Part shown: positions 22,831 through 34,230 of the stretch, piece after piece
Layout: the number at the start of each line of letters is the position of its first letter
Position numbering within the stretch: position 1 is the first letter of the stretch
Assembly: GCA_014529385.2 (NCBI GenBank)
Contig: CM043964.1
Location: forward strand, 132,695,920 to 132,759,919
Origin: Adiantum capillus-veneris
Taxonomy: Eukaryota; Streptophyta; Polypodiopsida; Polypodiales; Pteridaceae
Direction: 5' to 3'
DNA: 64,000 bases
Position numbers and translations under genes: made by a program
The notes under the pieces: generated by a model
Database searches by the model: none
Told to the model about the DNA's origin: nothing
Seen by the model: the letters and a program-made list of their open reading frames with translations, nothing else

Positions 22831-24400
22831 GCTACCATGATACTAGACGATTGAAAGTCTACTAGTGCTAAACTTCTACGGGTGAGGATGGGGATGGATG
22901 CAAGCTATTCAAGATAGGTGAGGGATCCCCCTAACTTGGATGAACTACTAATTGCTTACAAAAAAGACCATTGTATGAGTCTTACCATAGCCTAAGGGAA
23001 ATTTTGCTAGCAGAGAAAAACTCGAAATGGTGGTGTTGTTATCTCTCAGCCGCAAGGATTTCCTTAACGTGATTAGAAACATGTGAACACATTAATAACA
23101 TTGATTGATCACGTTTCAAATTACGTGATCACAAACATGTAGACACGTTAATAACATTAAGTGATCACGTTTTAAAATATGTGATCATACGTGATCGCGT
23201 TAAATATTCATGTGACTTCCCCTTAACCTATAGAAATCATCCAATTTGGTAAGTGCACTATGATTTTTCCAGTTCTTAATGGGCTCGATTTAGGGTTCAC
23301 ATAGTTTCCAAGTAAGCTCATGAGGAAAAACACATACCTTGATGGGGTTTTGGTGGGTTGCCACATCACCACTTATTGGCTTTTTTGTGATCACATTAAT
23401 TGTGATTATGTGAATGTGATTATAAACATTGTGATCACAAGAAATTTCACTTGATCATGTGAATATTAAATCGCTCCTCAGCAATGAGATTCCGGTTTCG
23501 AGGAGCATAGAGATTCAAATTTCCTCCAAAGGTTTCCAATGGCCTCTTGAACAAAGCCTCAACACACTATTGCTAGTACCTTGCACATTGCCATTAACGT
23601 TACTTTTGCTTGTGATCCCTCCCTCTCTTAGAGGCATGCGTATTACTTTCTCTATTCCAATTGTATTAGCTAGAATCTTTTTAGATTCCATTATAGTTTG
23701 GCTATTGTAGATAACTTGATGTAAAACAACCACACAGGTCCTTGTATCGAGCTCATAACATGTCTGGCCAGGTTAAGAACGTTCTGCTATAAGCCACAAT
23801 GGTGCCACGAGCTCGTTGCTCATATTGGAAGCCCATACACATAATAAAAAAATTATATCCATTGTCCCTGCTTGCTAGCAGTAGTAGTGTCTCAAGCTGG
23901 TCCACCCCGTGTCATCATTCACCTGCCCATTCTGCTTCGCAGTACACCACGTCGCAACCCAATAAAATCACTACTCTTCTCGTGTCTAAAACTTTTGAAT
24001 TGTGAGAAAAAGGAACCCCCTCAGTACTTTCCTTTCATTTTTCATCTTCCCTTAGAATGTAATCCATTGATTCCCCTTAAACAAAATGCTCCCAAAATCA
24101 TAGGCACATGGTAGGGTTTAGTTCAATAGCATTGATAAGACTTTCAAAAATTGGCTGAATTTAGTGTAAAAACCCATAAATTTAGTCATTTGTACCCACA
24201 ATTTTTGCACGAATGTTTTTCAAGACTTCAGAAAGAAGGCTTTCTAAAGTACCCTTCCGCATTGTACCCTAAGGATGGTTGTATCCCAACTTTGCAATCT
24301 CCTGCTTGAAGTGCATAAGGCTTAACCAATGCTCTAGTGTAGAATGGGTATTTAGGTCTCAAGGTCTACCACTTATCCAAGCAAAGATCCATTTAGATAT
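22827..24400. other. Non-coding stretch with GTGATCAC-rich tandem repeat
   Basis: No gene is recognised. At about 23,070-23,190 a unit of about 57 bp with AAACATGT.GACAC.TTAATAACATT and TGATCACGTTT is repeated twice. The palindrome GTGATCAC and near-forms recur up to 23,460. Confidence 0.7.
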
Positions 24401-24429
24401 GGAAATCCAATTTTTCTTAATATAATGAT

Positions 24430-27400
24430 ATAGAGTGGACAAGTGGTGAATCCTGAGACCAAACCACTCATGCTACTAGGGATAATAGGTTGGAGAATTG
24501 GTGGACCTTGAATGTAAACTTCTCATGTACAAAGTATCAGTGGTTTTGGGTATTTCAATGGACTCTAGCATCTTGGAGACATGGTGGAGCTTACTTCTCT
24601 CCATGTTTCAATGGAGTCTATCTTGGATAGATGATGGAGCATCATTCTCTCCATGTTTCAATGGAGCCTAGCTTGGACAAGTGGTGGACGTTTGTTTCTC
24701 TCTATGTTTGAACAGATTTAGCTTGGACAAGTGGTGGACCTAGGAACAAAATCCCCATGTAAAACATATCATGGGCATTACAAGTGGTGACAAAAAATAC
24801 CATTCAATACATAACCTTATAGGTTGGACAAGTGGTGGACCTTAACACCCAATTATTATTAATATAATGACATAGAGTGGACAAGTGGTGAATCTTGCGA
24901 CCAAACCTACTAGGAAAAGTAGGTTGGAGAAGTGGTGGACCTTGAATGCAACCCCCCATGTACAAAATATCACTCATGCTGCTAGGAATAATTTGGTATT
25001 AAGGTCCATGTTTCAATGGAGCCTAGCTTGGAAAAGTGGTGGACCTTTGTTTCTCTCTATGTTTCAATAGAATTAGCTTGGACAAGTGGTGAACCTTGGA
25101 ACAAAACCCCCATGTAAAGCATTTCATGGGCATTACAAGTGGTGAGAAAAAATACCATTCAAGGTATAACCTTATAGGCTAGACAAGTGGTGGATCTTAG
25201 CACCCAATTCCACTTATTATAATGACATAGAGTGAAAAAGTGGTGAATTGTGAGACCAAACCTACTAGGGATAATAGGTTGGACAAATGGTTGACCTTGA
25301 ATGTAAATCACCCATGTACAAAATATCATGGGTTTTGTGTATTTCAATGGAGCCTAGCATCTTGGAGACATGGTGGAACTTACTTCTCTCCATGTTTTAA
25401 TGGAGCCTATCTAGGAGAAATGGTGGAGATTCCTTCTCTCCATGTTTCTCTCTATGTTTGAATATGGTTAGCTTGGACAAGTGGTGGATCTTGGAATGAA
25501 ACTCCCATGTAAAACATATCATGGGCATTTCAAGTGGCGAGAAAGGATACCATTTAAGATATAACCTTATAGGTTGGACAAGTGGTGGACTTTAACACAA
25601 TATAATGACATAGAGTGTACAAGTGGTGAATCTTGAAACCAAACCACTCATGCTACTAGGGATAATAGGTTAAACAAGTGGTGGGCCTTGAAATAAAACC
25701 CCCTAGAGTGTTTCAATGGAGCCTAGCTTGGAAACATGGTAAAGCTTGCTTCTCTCCATGTTTCAATGCAGCCTATCTTGGATAAATGGTGGAGCATCAT
25801 TCTCTCCATGTTTCAATGGAGCCTAGCTCGGACAAGTGGTGGACCTTTGTTTCTCTCTATGTTTGAATAGAGTTATCTTGGAAAAGTGGTGGACCTTGGA
25901 ACAAAACCCCCATGTAAAACATATCATGGGCATTACAAGTGGTGAGAAAAAATACCATTCAATATATAACCTTATAGGTTGGACAAGTGGTGGACCTTAA
26001 CACCCAATTATTCTTAATATAATGACATAAAGTGGATAAGTGGTGAACTTGGGACCAAACATACTAGGGAAATAGGTTGGACAAGTGGTGGACCTTGAAT
26101 GTAAACCCCCCATGTACAAAATATCACTCATGCTACTAGAAATAATTTGGTATTAAGGTCCATGTTTCAATGCAGCCTAGCTTGGAAAAGTGGTGGACCT
26201 TTGTTTCTCTCTATGTTTCAATAGATTTAGCTTGGACAAGTGGTGGACCTTGGAACAAAACCCCCCAGTAAATCATGTCATGGGCATTACAAGTAGTGAG
26301 AAAAAATACCATTCAAGCTATAACATTATAGGTTGGACAAGTGGTGGACCTTAACACCCAATTCCTCTTAATATAATGACAGAGAGTGGACAAGTGGTGA
26401 ATCATGAGACCAAACCTACTAGGGATAATAGGTTGGACAAGTGGTGAACCTTGAATGTAAACCCCCCATGTACAAAATATTATGGGTATTGGGTATTTCA
26501 ATGGAGCCTAGCAACTTGGAGACATAGTGGAGCTTATTTCTCTCCATGTTTCAATGGAGCCTATCTAGGAGAAACAGTGGAGGTTCCTTCTCTCCATGTT
26601 TCAATGAGCCTAGCTTGGACAAGTGGTGGACTTCTCTTTCTCTATATGTTTTAATAGAGTTAGCTTGGACAAGTGGTGGACCTTGGAATGAAACCCCCAT
26701 GTAAAACATATCATGGGCATTTCAAGTGGTGAGAAAGGATACCATTTAAAATATAACCTTATAGGTTGGACAAGTGGTGGACCTTAACACATATTTCTTC
26801 TTAATATAATGACATAGAGTGTACAAGTGGTGAATCTTGAGACCAAACCACTCTTTCTACTAGGGATAATAGGTTGGACAAGTGGTGGACCTTGAATGTA
26901 AACCCCTCATGTACAAAATTATGGGTTTAGGGTATTTCAATGGAGCCTAGCTTGGAGACATGGTGGAGATTGCTTCTCTCAATGTTTCAATGGAACCTAT
27001 CTTGGAGAAATGGTGGGTCATCCTTCTCTCCATGTTTCAATGGAGCCTATCTTGGACAAGTGGTGGACCTTTGCTTCTCTCTATGTTTCAATAGAGTTAG
27101 CTTGGACAAGTGGTGGGTCTTGGAACAAAACCCCTTTGTAAAACATAGCATGGACATTACAAGTGATGAGGAAAAATATCATTCAAGATATAACCTTAGA
27201 GGTTGGAAAAGTGGTGATGGACCTTGACAAGTGGTGAAGGATACCATTTAAGATATACCCTTATAGGTTGGACAAGTGGTGGACCTTAATACCCAGTTAT
27301 TCTTAATATAATGACATAGAGTGGATAAGTGGTGAATCTTAAGACCAAACCACTCATGCTACTAGGTATAATACGTTAGAGAAGTGGTAGACCTTGAATG

Positions 27401-27782
27401 TAAACACCCCATGTACAAAATATCATGGTTTTAGGGTGTTTCAATGGAGCCTAGCATCTTGGAGACATGGTAGATCTTGATTCTTTCCATGTTTGAATGG
27501 CACCTATCTTGGAAAAATGATGGAGGTTACTTCTCTCAATGCTTCAACGGAGCCTAGCTTTGACAAGTGGTGAACCTTTGCTTCTCTCTATGTTTGAATA
27601 AAGTTAGCTTGGACAAGTGGTGGACCTTTGCTTCTCTCTATGTTTGAATAGAGTTAGCTTGGACAAGTGGTGAACCTTGGAATGAAACCCCCATGTAAAA
27701 CATATCATGGGCATTTCACGTGGTGAGAAAGGATACCATTTAAGATATAACCTTATAGGTTGGACAAGTGGTGGACCTTAAT
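24430..27782 (-). repeat. Satellite block 1 (core motif on minus strand)
   Basis: The core GGACAAGTGGTGGACCTT, the reverse complement of AAGGTCCACCACTTGTCC, recurs dozens of times. It sits in a longer unit of about 350-440 bp with landmarks CTCTCCATGTTTCAATGGAGCC, CCCCCATGTAAAACATATCATGG, ATAACCTTATAGGTTGGACAAG and TTAATATAATGACATAGAGTG. Successive copies of the CCCCCATGTAAAACATA landmark at about 24,755, 25,105, 25,500, 25,905, 26,255 and 26,690 give the period. Short open frames rich in W and SLDKWW are a by-product of the repeat. Confidence 0.93.
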
Positions 27783-27786
27783 TTAA

Positions 27787-29123
27787 CACTAGAATGGTAA
27801 CAGGACACTTTTATGTCCTTGGACACTTTTGTGTCCTGTTAAGTGACCATTTTGCTTGAATTATTTCAAGAGTATGAAAATGAATTTCTAGGTGCTATAT
27901 ATCCACAAAGTTGCCTTATGAGATGAAAAAAACTTAGCATTTTTTTTGGAGTATCGATCTCACTAGTAACCTTACTCTTGCACAACATTTTTGAACCTAA
28001 ACTGTGTGAAAAAACGGGTCCTGTTTTTGGCTTTTTTTTTTCAATTTTTGGTAACTATACCACCCTAAACTTCATGTTTGTGAGGATTAGATGGCTAGAG
28101 GTTAGGCCTTCATAGTTCTCAACATGTTTTGATGCTTGTAGGGAGAGCTAAGTGTTAAAATTGAAAGATATGACCAATTTACAAGAATTGCATAATCCTG
28201 TTTTTTGGCCAAAATTAGCACTTTTATGATTTTTTTGTGGCTTTCTTGATATCCAAATTCAATTTTGATTGTGTAAGTGTAATGTATAACATAAATCTAA
28301 TCTTCCTTGAGTTTTGGGGGACCTAATATGCTATATAGCATAGTATATGATGATGGTTGAGTTTTTTGATTACTGAAGAATACGATACATTTTAGAGTAG
28401 TAAGTATAACTTTCTCAATATTGCTAGTTTCTTAGGACAATTTTGTGTATTTTGTAGGTAGTAACCATATCTGATCATAGACTACAAACTTGGCTAGATA
28501 TTAAGTAGTTTCTATGGGTTTCTAGAGGTCATAATGCTAAACCCAGTTTTTTCATGCTGTATTTAGCACTTTATCACTGCCCCCAAGGTTCCAATTGTAA
28601 GAGATCCATTATCCTTTTGAAATGCTCTATGGCTCCTTTTGAATCCAAATGCCCAAAGGGAACTAAGAAAACATGTATATAGTATTTGTATTGAGCGTGA
28701 CTATAGAAACTTTGATGATAGGTCCGTAGAATGGAAAAAATGCAACTTTTTTGTACCTTTTTTTTTTGCCCAAAAAAACATTAGTGAGGAAAAAGCAACC
28801 ATATGTTTTGGTCACCAACCCATTGAAGTTAACGGGGCATTTTATCTCAGGTTTTACAAAAATCCCCACTCTTATTTATATGCAATCAACCGTAAGAAAT
28901 TGCTGTTTTGGGCAAAACACACTGTTCTATCAACTTTGGAGGCTTGTAGTGACCAAGGGATGAGAAAAATTACAAGTTTCTCATTTTTTCCATATGAAGT
29001 AGTTATTGAACTATAAGCTCATGAAAGGATTTTTCAAAATGAGTGGATCTACTATGGTTTTGGAATTTTTTCCCAAAACCCTGAAAGGACACCTTTATGT
29101 CATGTTAGGTTACCATTCTAGTG
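27787..29123 (+). mobile_element. TIR transposon, CACTAG family, copy A (1,337 bp)
   Basis: It begins CACTAGAATGGTAACAGG and ends with the exact inverse of CACTAGAATGGTAAC. TTAA directly abuts each end (27,783-27,786 and 29,124-29,127). The 5' end has two GGACACTTTTxTGTCC palindromes and the 3' end one degenerate copy. It is inserted in satellite block 1. A 125-codon open frame near the 3' end (28,639-29,016) is closed by stops in copy C, so it is probably not a gene. No transposase is present, so the element is non-autonomous. Confidence 0.9.
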
Positions 29124-29127
29124 TTAA

Positions 29128-30245
29128 TACATAGTTCTTCTTAATATAATGACATAGAGTGTACAAGTGGTGTATCTTGAGACCAAACCTCTCGTGCTAC
29201 TAGGGATAATAGGTTAGACAAGTGGTGGGCCTTGAAATAAAACCCCCCATGTACAAAACAAAATGGGTTTAGGGTATTTAAATGGATCCTAGCTTGGAGA
29301 CATGGTGGAGCTTGCTTCTCTCCATGTTTCAATGAAGCCTATCTTGGAGAAATGGTGGAGCATCCTTCTCTCCATGTTTCAATATAGCCTAGCTTGGACA
29401 AGTGGTGGACCTTTGGTTCTCTCTATGTTTCAATAGAGTTAGCTTGGACAAGTGGCGGACATTGAAACAAAACTCCCATGTAAAACATATCATGGGTAGT
29501 TCAAGTTGTGAGAAAAAAAACCATTTAAAATATAACCTTGTAGGTTGGAAAAGTGGTGGACCTTAACACCCAATCCTTTTTAATACAATGACATAGAGTG
29601 GACAAGTGGTGAATCTTGAGACCAAACCTATCAAGCTACTAGGGATACTAGGTTGGACAAGTGGTTGATCTTGAATGTACATCCCCTATGTACTAAATAT
29701 CATGGGTTTAGGGTGTTTCAATGGATTCTAGCATATTGGAGACATGGTGGAGCTTGCTTCACTCCTTGTTTCAAGTGGTGGACCTTGAATTATTTTCCCA
29801 TACCTAGTTTAGACAACCCATACACTTTGCAACTCTAAAGGTTGGACGACTGGTGGAGCTTTGTTTATTTCCATGTTTTAATGGATCCTAGCTTGGACAA
29901 GTGGTGGACCTTGGAAAAAAGTCCCCCTGTACAACATAGCTGAGTTTTTTCATGTTTTAATGGAAGAGAGATTCGACAAATGGTGGAGCTTGTTTATCTC
30001 CATGTGGATTTTAGAACTAGCTAGGACAAGTGGTGGAGCTTTGCTTTTCTACTCTTCATAATACAATGATGTATACATTGGTTACATGGTAAATCTTAAG
30101 GCCAAACCTCCCATCTTACTAGAGATGATAGGTTGGACAAGTGGTCAACCTTCTATCATTTCTCCATGCCTATAATTAGACAATTAGTAGAACTAGCATC
30201 TTTCTATGTTGTCTAGAGCTGAGCTTGGACAAGTAGTGGACCTTG
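29128..30245 (-). repeat. Satellite block 1 continued, decaying at its right end
   Basis: The same unit and orientation as 24.4-27.8 kb resume immediately after the TIR element. Copies become shorter and more divergent after 29,780, and the last clear core is at about 30,222-30,244 (TTGGACAAGTAGTGGACC). Confidence 0.9.
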
Positions 30246-30730
30246 CTACTCTCTTCCCTTGGTTTATTAGTTTGAAGACTCATTATATATACTTTCTTAG
30301 ATCTATATAATTACTCATTAGTTAGGTTACAAGTAGGTGTGTAATTTGTTAGCCTCAAGGGACTTTGAATATTGAATAGTAAGAAAGTCAAGTGCTGGTT
30401 TGAAGATCTTTTGCTTATCTAAACTAGACTCTAACTCAATAATAAGTTTCATAAGTTCCACGAATTGTCCTATCTAGGCTCCAAAAGAGTCTTAATTGGT
30501 TTGTGCTAGATTCTAACTTCCTTGATGGGATAGAATCCTAGAAAAATGAGTCACTATAAGTTTTACCTTAGCTCAAATGGATTTTCACTTAAACTAGACT
30601 GCAATTTGGCACTCTAGTCTTTGTCTCGATGGATTTTAACACTAGATACATAGTAGTGATATTTAAGCTTCATGTCTCTTCACTTGATCGAGATATGAGA
30701 CCATACTTTCAAGGTCACCACTTGTTTTAC
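30246..30730. other. Spacer without gene
   Basis: AT-rich text with no recognised feature. It borders the 3' end of the multidomain gene. The stop codon context there (CTTTAG then GTAAAACAAG) could be a splice donor, in which case this is intron. Confidence 0.6.
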
Positions 30731-33031
30731 CTAAAGACCAATGTGAGACATTTCATCTCTATCACCTTTTGCAGGTGGTATTCTTCTTGTAAAGAACACC
30801 TTAGCTGACCAAACATCATTTTTCTGCTTCCAATACTCCATGATTTGTTTGTATTCACTATCATTTGTCACTATAGGTTGTCCATAACGATTAGAAGCAA
30901 TTAAATCACGCACATCCCTTCTCTCATCAAGCTGAATCAAGTATGACAGTAGCTCCTCCAAGAGCATATTGTCAACCATCTTCTCAGCATCGAATTGTGG
31001 TGGAAAAATGCAATTTTTTGCTGGTGAAATACATCCCTTGTAAGGAGAATCATCAATAAGCACAGTTATTTGTGGATCACATTCAAACCCCATGGAAATT
31101 TTGGCTAGAGGCTTGAACATTGCCTCAACGTTTGGATTGTCGGGTCTAAACAATTTTTGAGTTTGAGCGGTGTAGCAAACATCTTGCGACCAAATTGCAA
31201 AGAAAGGCAATGTATCCTCAGCTAAGTTGTTTAGTGCTGCAAGATTTGATACACATTATTCCTAGTATCTGTCGACCAAATTGTAACATTAACACTATGT
31301 TGGTAACCTAACAGGACATAAAAGTGTCCTTTCAGGGTTTTGAAAAAAACCTCCAAAACCATAGTAGATCCACTCATTTTGTAAAATCCTTTTATGAGGT
31401 TATAGTTCAAGGCCTACTACACATGGAAAAAATAAGAAACTTGTAAAATGTCTCATCTTTTGGTCACACCAAGCCTCCAAAGTTGATGGACCACTACATT
31501 TTCATCAAAACAGTCATTTCTTACGTTTTGTTGCATAAAAATAAGATTAGGGATTTTTGTAGGACTTGAGATAAATTCCCTAGTTAACTTCAATGGGTTG
31601 GTGATCAGAACATAGGATTGCTTCTCACTCACTATTTTTTGTTTTGCCAAAAGAAATAGGCACAAAAAAGTTGAACTTTTACCATTCTGCGAACCTATCA
31701 TCAAAGTTTCTATAGCCACGCTCAATACAAATAATATATGCATGTTTTCTTAGTTCCCTATTGTCCTTTAGGTTCATAAGGAGCCATGGAGCATGTCAAA
31801 AGAATAATACATCTCTTACCAAGGGGAATCTTGGGGACAAAGATGAAGTGCTAAATACAGCAAACATGAAAAAACTGGGTTCAACATTATGAGTTGAAGA
31901 ATCCCATAGAAACTATTCAATATCTAGCCAAATTTAATCCTTATGACTAGATATGGTTACTACCTACAAAATGCATGTAGTTGTCACAAGAAACTAACAA
32001 TATTGAAAAAGCTATACTTGATATACTAGAATGTTTTGTTTTCTTCTATAATTGAAAAAATCAACCATCGTTGTCTACTATGAAAAATAGGGTATTAGGT
32101 GCCCCAAAACTCAAGGAATATTAGCTTTATGTTACAATATGCGACATAGAGAATCAAAACTACATTTGGATATCATTAAAGCCACCAAAAAAATCATAGA
32201 AGAGCTTAAATTGGCTATAAAACAGGATTTGACAATTTTTGTAATTTGGTCATAACTTACAACTTTAACATTTATTTCTCCCTAGAAGCATCAGGACATG
32301 TTGAGGACTACCAAAGATAGTTCTCTAGCATTATAGACCTCACAAACATGAATTCTAGAGTGGTATAGTTGCAAAAAGTTGAAAAAAGACAAAAACAGGA
32401 CCCGTTTTTTCACACAGTTTAGGTTGTGAAATGTTGTGCAAGGACAAGGTTAAAGATGGAATTGATATTCCAAAAAAATGTCAAGTTTTTTTCAGCTCAT
32501 GAGACAACTTTCTAGACAGATAGCACCTCTAAATCCATTTTGAAACTCTTGACGTAATTCAAGGAAAATGGTCACTTCACAGGACATAAAAGTGTCCCAT
32601 TACCAACCTAGTGTTAAACCTCTGTAAAATAGTCTTCAAGAATTGGATGCAGCCTGGCCTGAGTATAATATATCTTTTTGAATCCATTTGCACTGAGTTG
32701 TGTTGTGAGGATGGTTGAGGGGAACGTTTCAACAATAAACCATTTAAATCCAATATAATTGTAAGGATGGATTTCTCAACATCTACGCTACATGACGTAG
32801 TACCAATTGGCAATAGCTCGTGAGTGGACTTTTCAGTCTCTTTTGATGTATGTTGCATTTTTGAAGCATCAATTTCTTGGTTCTCATTATTGGAAGCTTG
32901 CTCAAGTTGCACAACACTAGACTCTAGTATAGAAATATCATCCATCTTGGGCACTTTAGAAACCATAGAATCTATGGATTCTATAGTTGTTGACTGAACC
33001 ATAGGAGCATTATCCATCCCAGTTTGTGGAT
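30731..33031 (-). pseudogene. Exon 4: FCP1/NIF-like HAD phosphatase domain, split by a TIR element
   Basis: A Ser/Glu-rich linker precedes ILTIILDLNGLLLKR, followed by YIILRPGCIQFLKTILQRF. The TIR transposon (31,293-32,613) interrupts the frame exactly at FN; on the far side it resumes VTIWSTDTRNN, then, after a one-base frame change at about 31,243, AALNNLAEDTL, FFAIWSQD and VLIDDSPYKGC and RYGQPIV. This is the order of plant FCP1-homology proteins (LDLNGLL, RPxxxxFL, VxIWSSxTxxN, LxDDSPYK, FGQxPI). The first motif is D-L-N rather than D-x-D, as in other plant relatives of this type, so phosphatase activity is uncertain. The frame ends TAG followed by GTAAAACAAG, which may be the true stop or a mutated CAG at a splice donor. 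Confidence 0.75.
31293..32613 (-). mobile_element. TIR transposon, CACTAG family, copy B (1,321 bp) inside exon 4
   Basis: It is the reverse complement of copies A and C. Termini are CACTATGTTGGTAAC and, at the other end, CACTAGGTTGGTAAT, and TTAA abuts both ends (31,289-31,292 and 32,614-32,617). Removing the element and one TTAA restores an uninterrupted FCP1-like reading frame across the site, so the TTAA duplication is confirmed against a coding sequence. The interior is about as long as in A and C and has no intact gene. Confidence 0.93.
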
Positions 33032-33669
33032 CTAAGAAAACACACACACAAATGGTATCTCAAAACCACTAGAATTTTATTCACCATATTTATATGTAGA
33101 ACTCCTAGTAAGAAATTTATTTAAGGTAAAGTCGTTGTTAGAATCCTTGCAACCATTTTCAACACTCGTACACCAAACACCACTTGTCTAAAATACAATC
33201 TACTAACTCAACATTTTCCATCCTACACTTTATTAAAGATGAGTACTTAAAGTGAAAACTAAAAGCCACCCTTGTTGAGGAAACATGGATACAAGGTCCA
33301 CCAAATGTCCAACCTAGACTACAAGCAAACAATTAGAGATTTGGCTTAGATTTGGATTCAAAGGCCACCACTTATTCAAGTAAGATAACTCCACTTGTTT
33401 AAGACAGTAATGTTTGAAGCCCCACCACTTGTCCAACCTAGACATTGATTAAATTTTGGTAAGATTTATCACAAATCTAGAGTAGAATCAAGATTCTATG
33501 GCCAAGGTAGTCAAATAAGTTAGACAACACACAAAGCATAAGAGCACTCTAGATTCTCGTTGTGCATAAACTAAACAATAATCAAATGTTATATTCACTT
33601 GAGATTTCGTCCATGAAAAATGAAAATGATGCATGTACTTGAGATTTCCATCCATGTACAATACTTTAC
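33032..33669 (-). other. Intron 3, containing satellite core copies
   Basis: It lies between donor GTAAAG and acceptor TTTTCTTAG on minus. It holds three or four diverged satellite cores (for example around 33,300, 33,365 and 33,420). The core thus occurs within an intron as well as in long arrays. Confidence 0.6.
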
Positions 33670-34230
33670 AATGTCAAGTAAAGTTATAGTCAGCAAACAA
33701 CTCTTCTCCTGCTTCAACTTGACAAATAGTCTCAATGCATACATGGCCATATTCTTCTGACTTGATGTGTGAAGAGGTGCATTTATGCCAAGGTGGAAAA
33801 TTTGGATCAAATGTATAGCGTACGTTGGGACAGACATTTGTACTGTGAGAACTATTTATATAGCCCGACACGTTTCCTTCTTCTACACAACCAATAATGT
33901 ATGATTGATCTTCCTCTTCTTCTATGTTTGGATCCTCTAGAAGAGAATATTTATAAGCTCTTGGAAATATTTTTCATATCTTTTTCCAGTCTTGAAATCT
34001 ATACTTATGCCCTCCATAGTTTAGAATAGTCAAACCACCTTCCAGGGTAGTATGCACAAATAGCCCATAACTAGCTCCTTCAATACATGAAAGTCGCACT
34101 TCAAAATCTACACCGTTAATATGGAAAATTACATCTTTGGGAATAGGAAAAGTTGGTGTCCCAAAAGGATCTTCATGCCAATCTTAGTGTGAAATACATC
34201 TAGTTTTTATATCACTTAACTCCTTTGTGT
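33670..34230 (-). pseudogene. Exon 3: SET domain
   Basis: Frame and phase follow directly from exon 2. After a stop at 34,186 come DPFGTPTFPIPKDVIFHING and then GASYGLFVHTTLEGGLTILNYGG, the usual start of a SET domain (G.GLFA...I..G..I..Y.G). After a stop (33,976) come GYINSSHSTNVCPNVRYTF, corresponding to RFINHSCxPNxxY, and VCIETICQVEAGEELFADYN, corresponding to the final I..GEEL..DYxY. The NHSC AdoMet-binding motif is degenerate (NSSHS). SET domains methylate protein lysines, mostly histones. The third stop (33,676) directly follows the domain, four bases before the proposed donor. Domain identity is good, catalytic competence doubtful. Confidence 0.75.

Noticed and set aside
28639-29016. 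125-codon frame in TIR copy A as a possible transposase remnant
   Set aside because: The same frame has stops in copy C and the text is poor in protein-like features. Conservation follows the whole element, not the frame.
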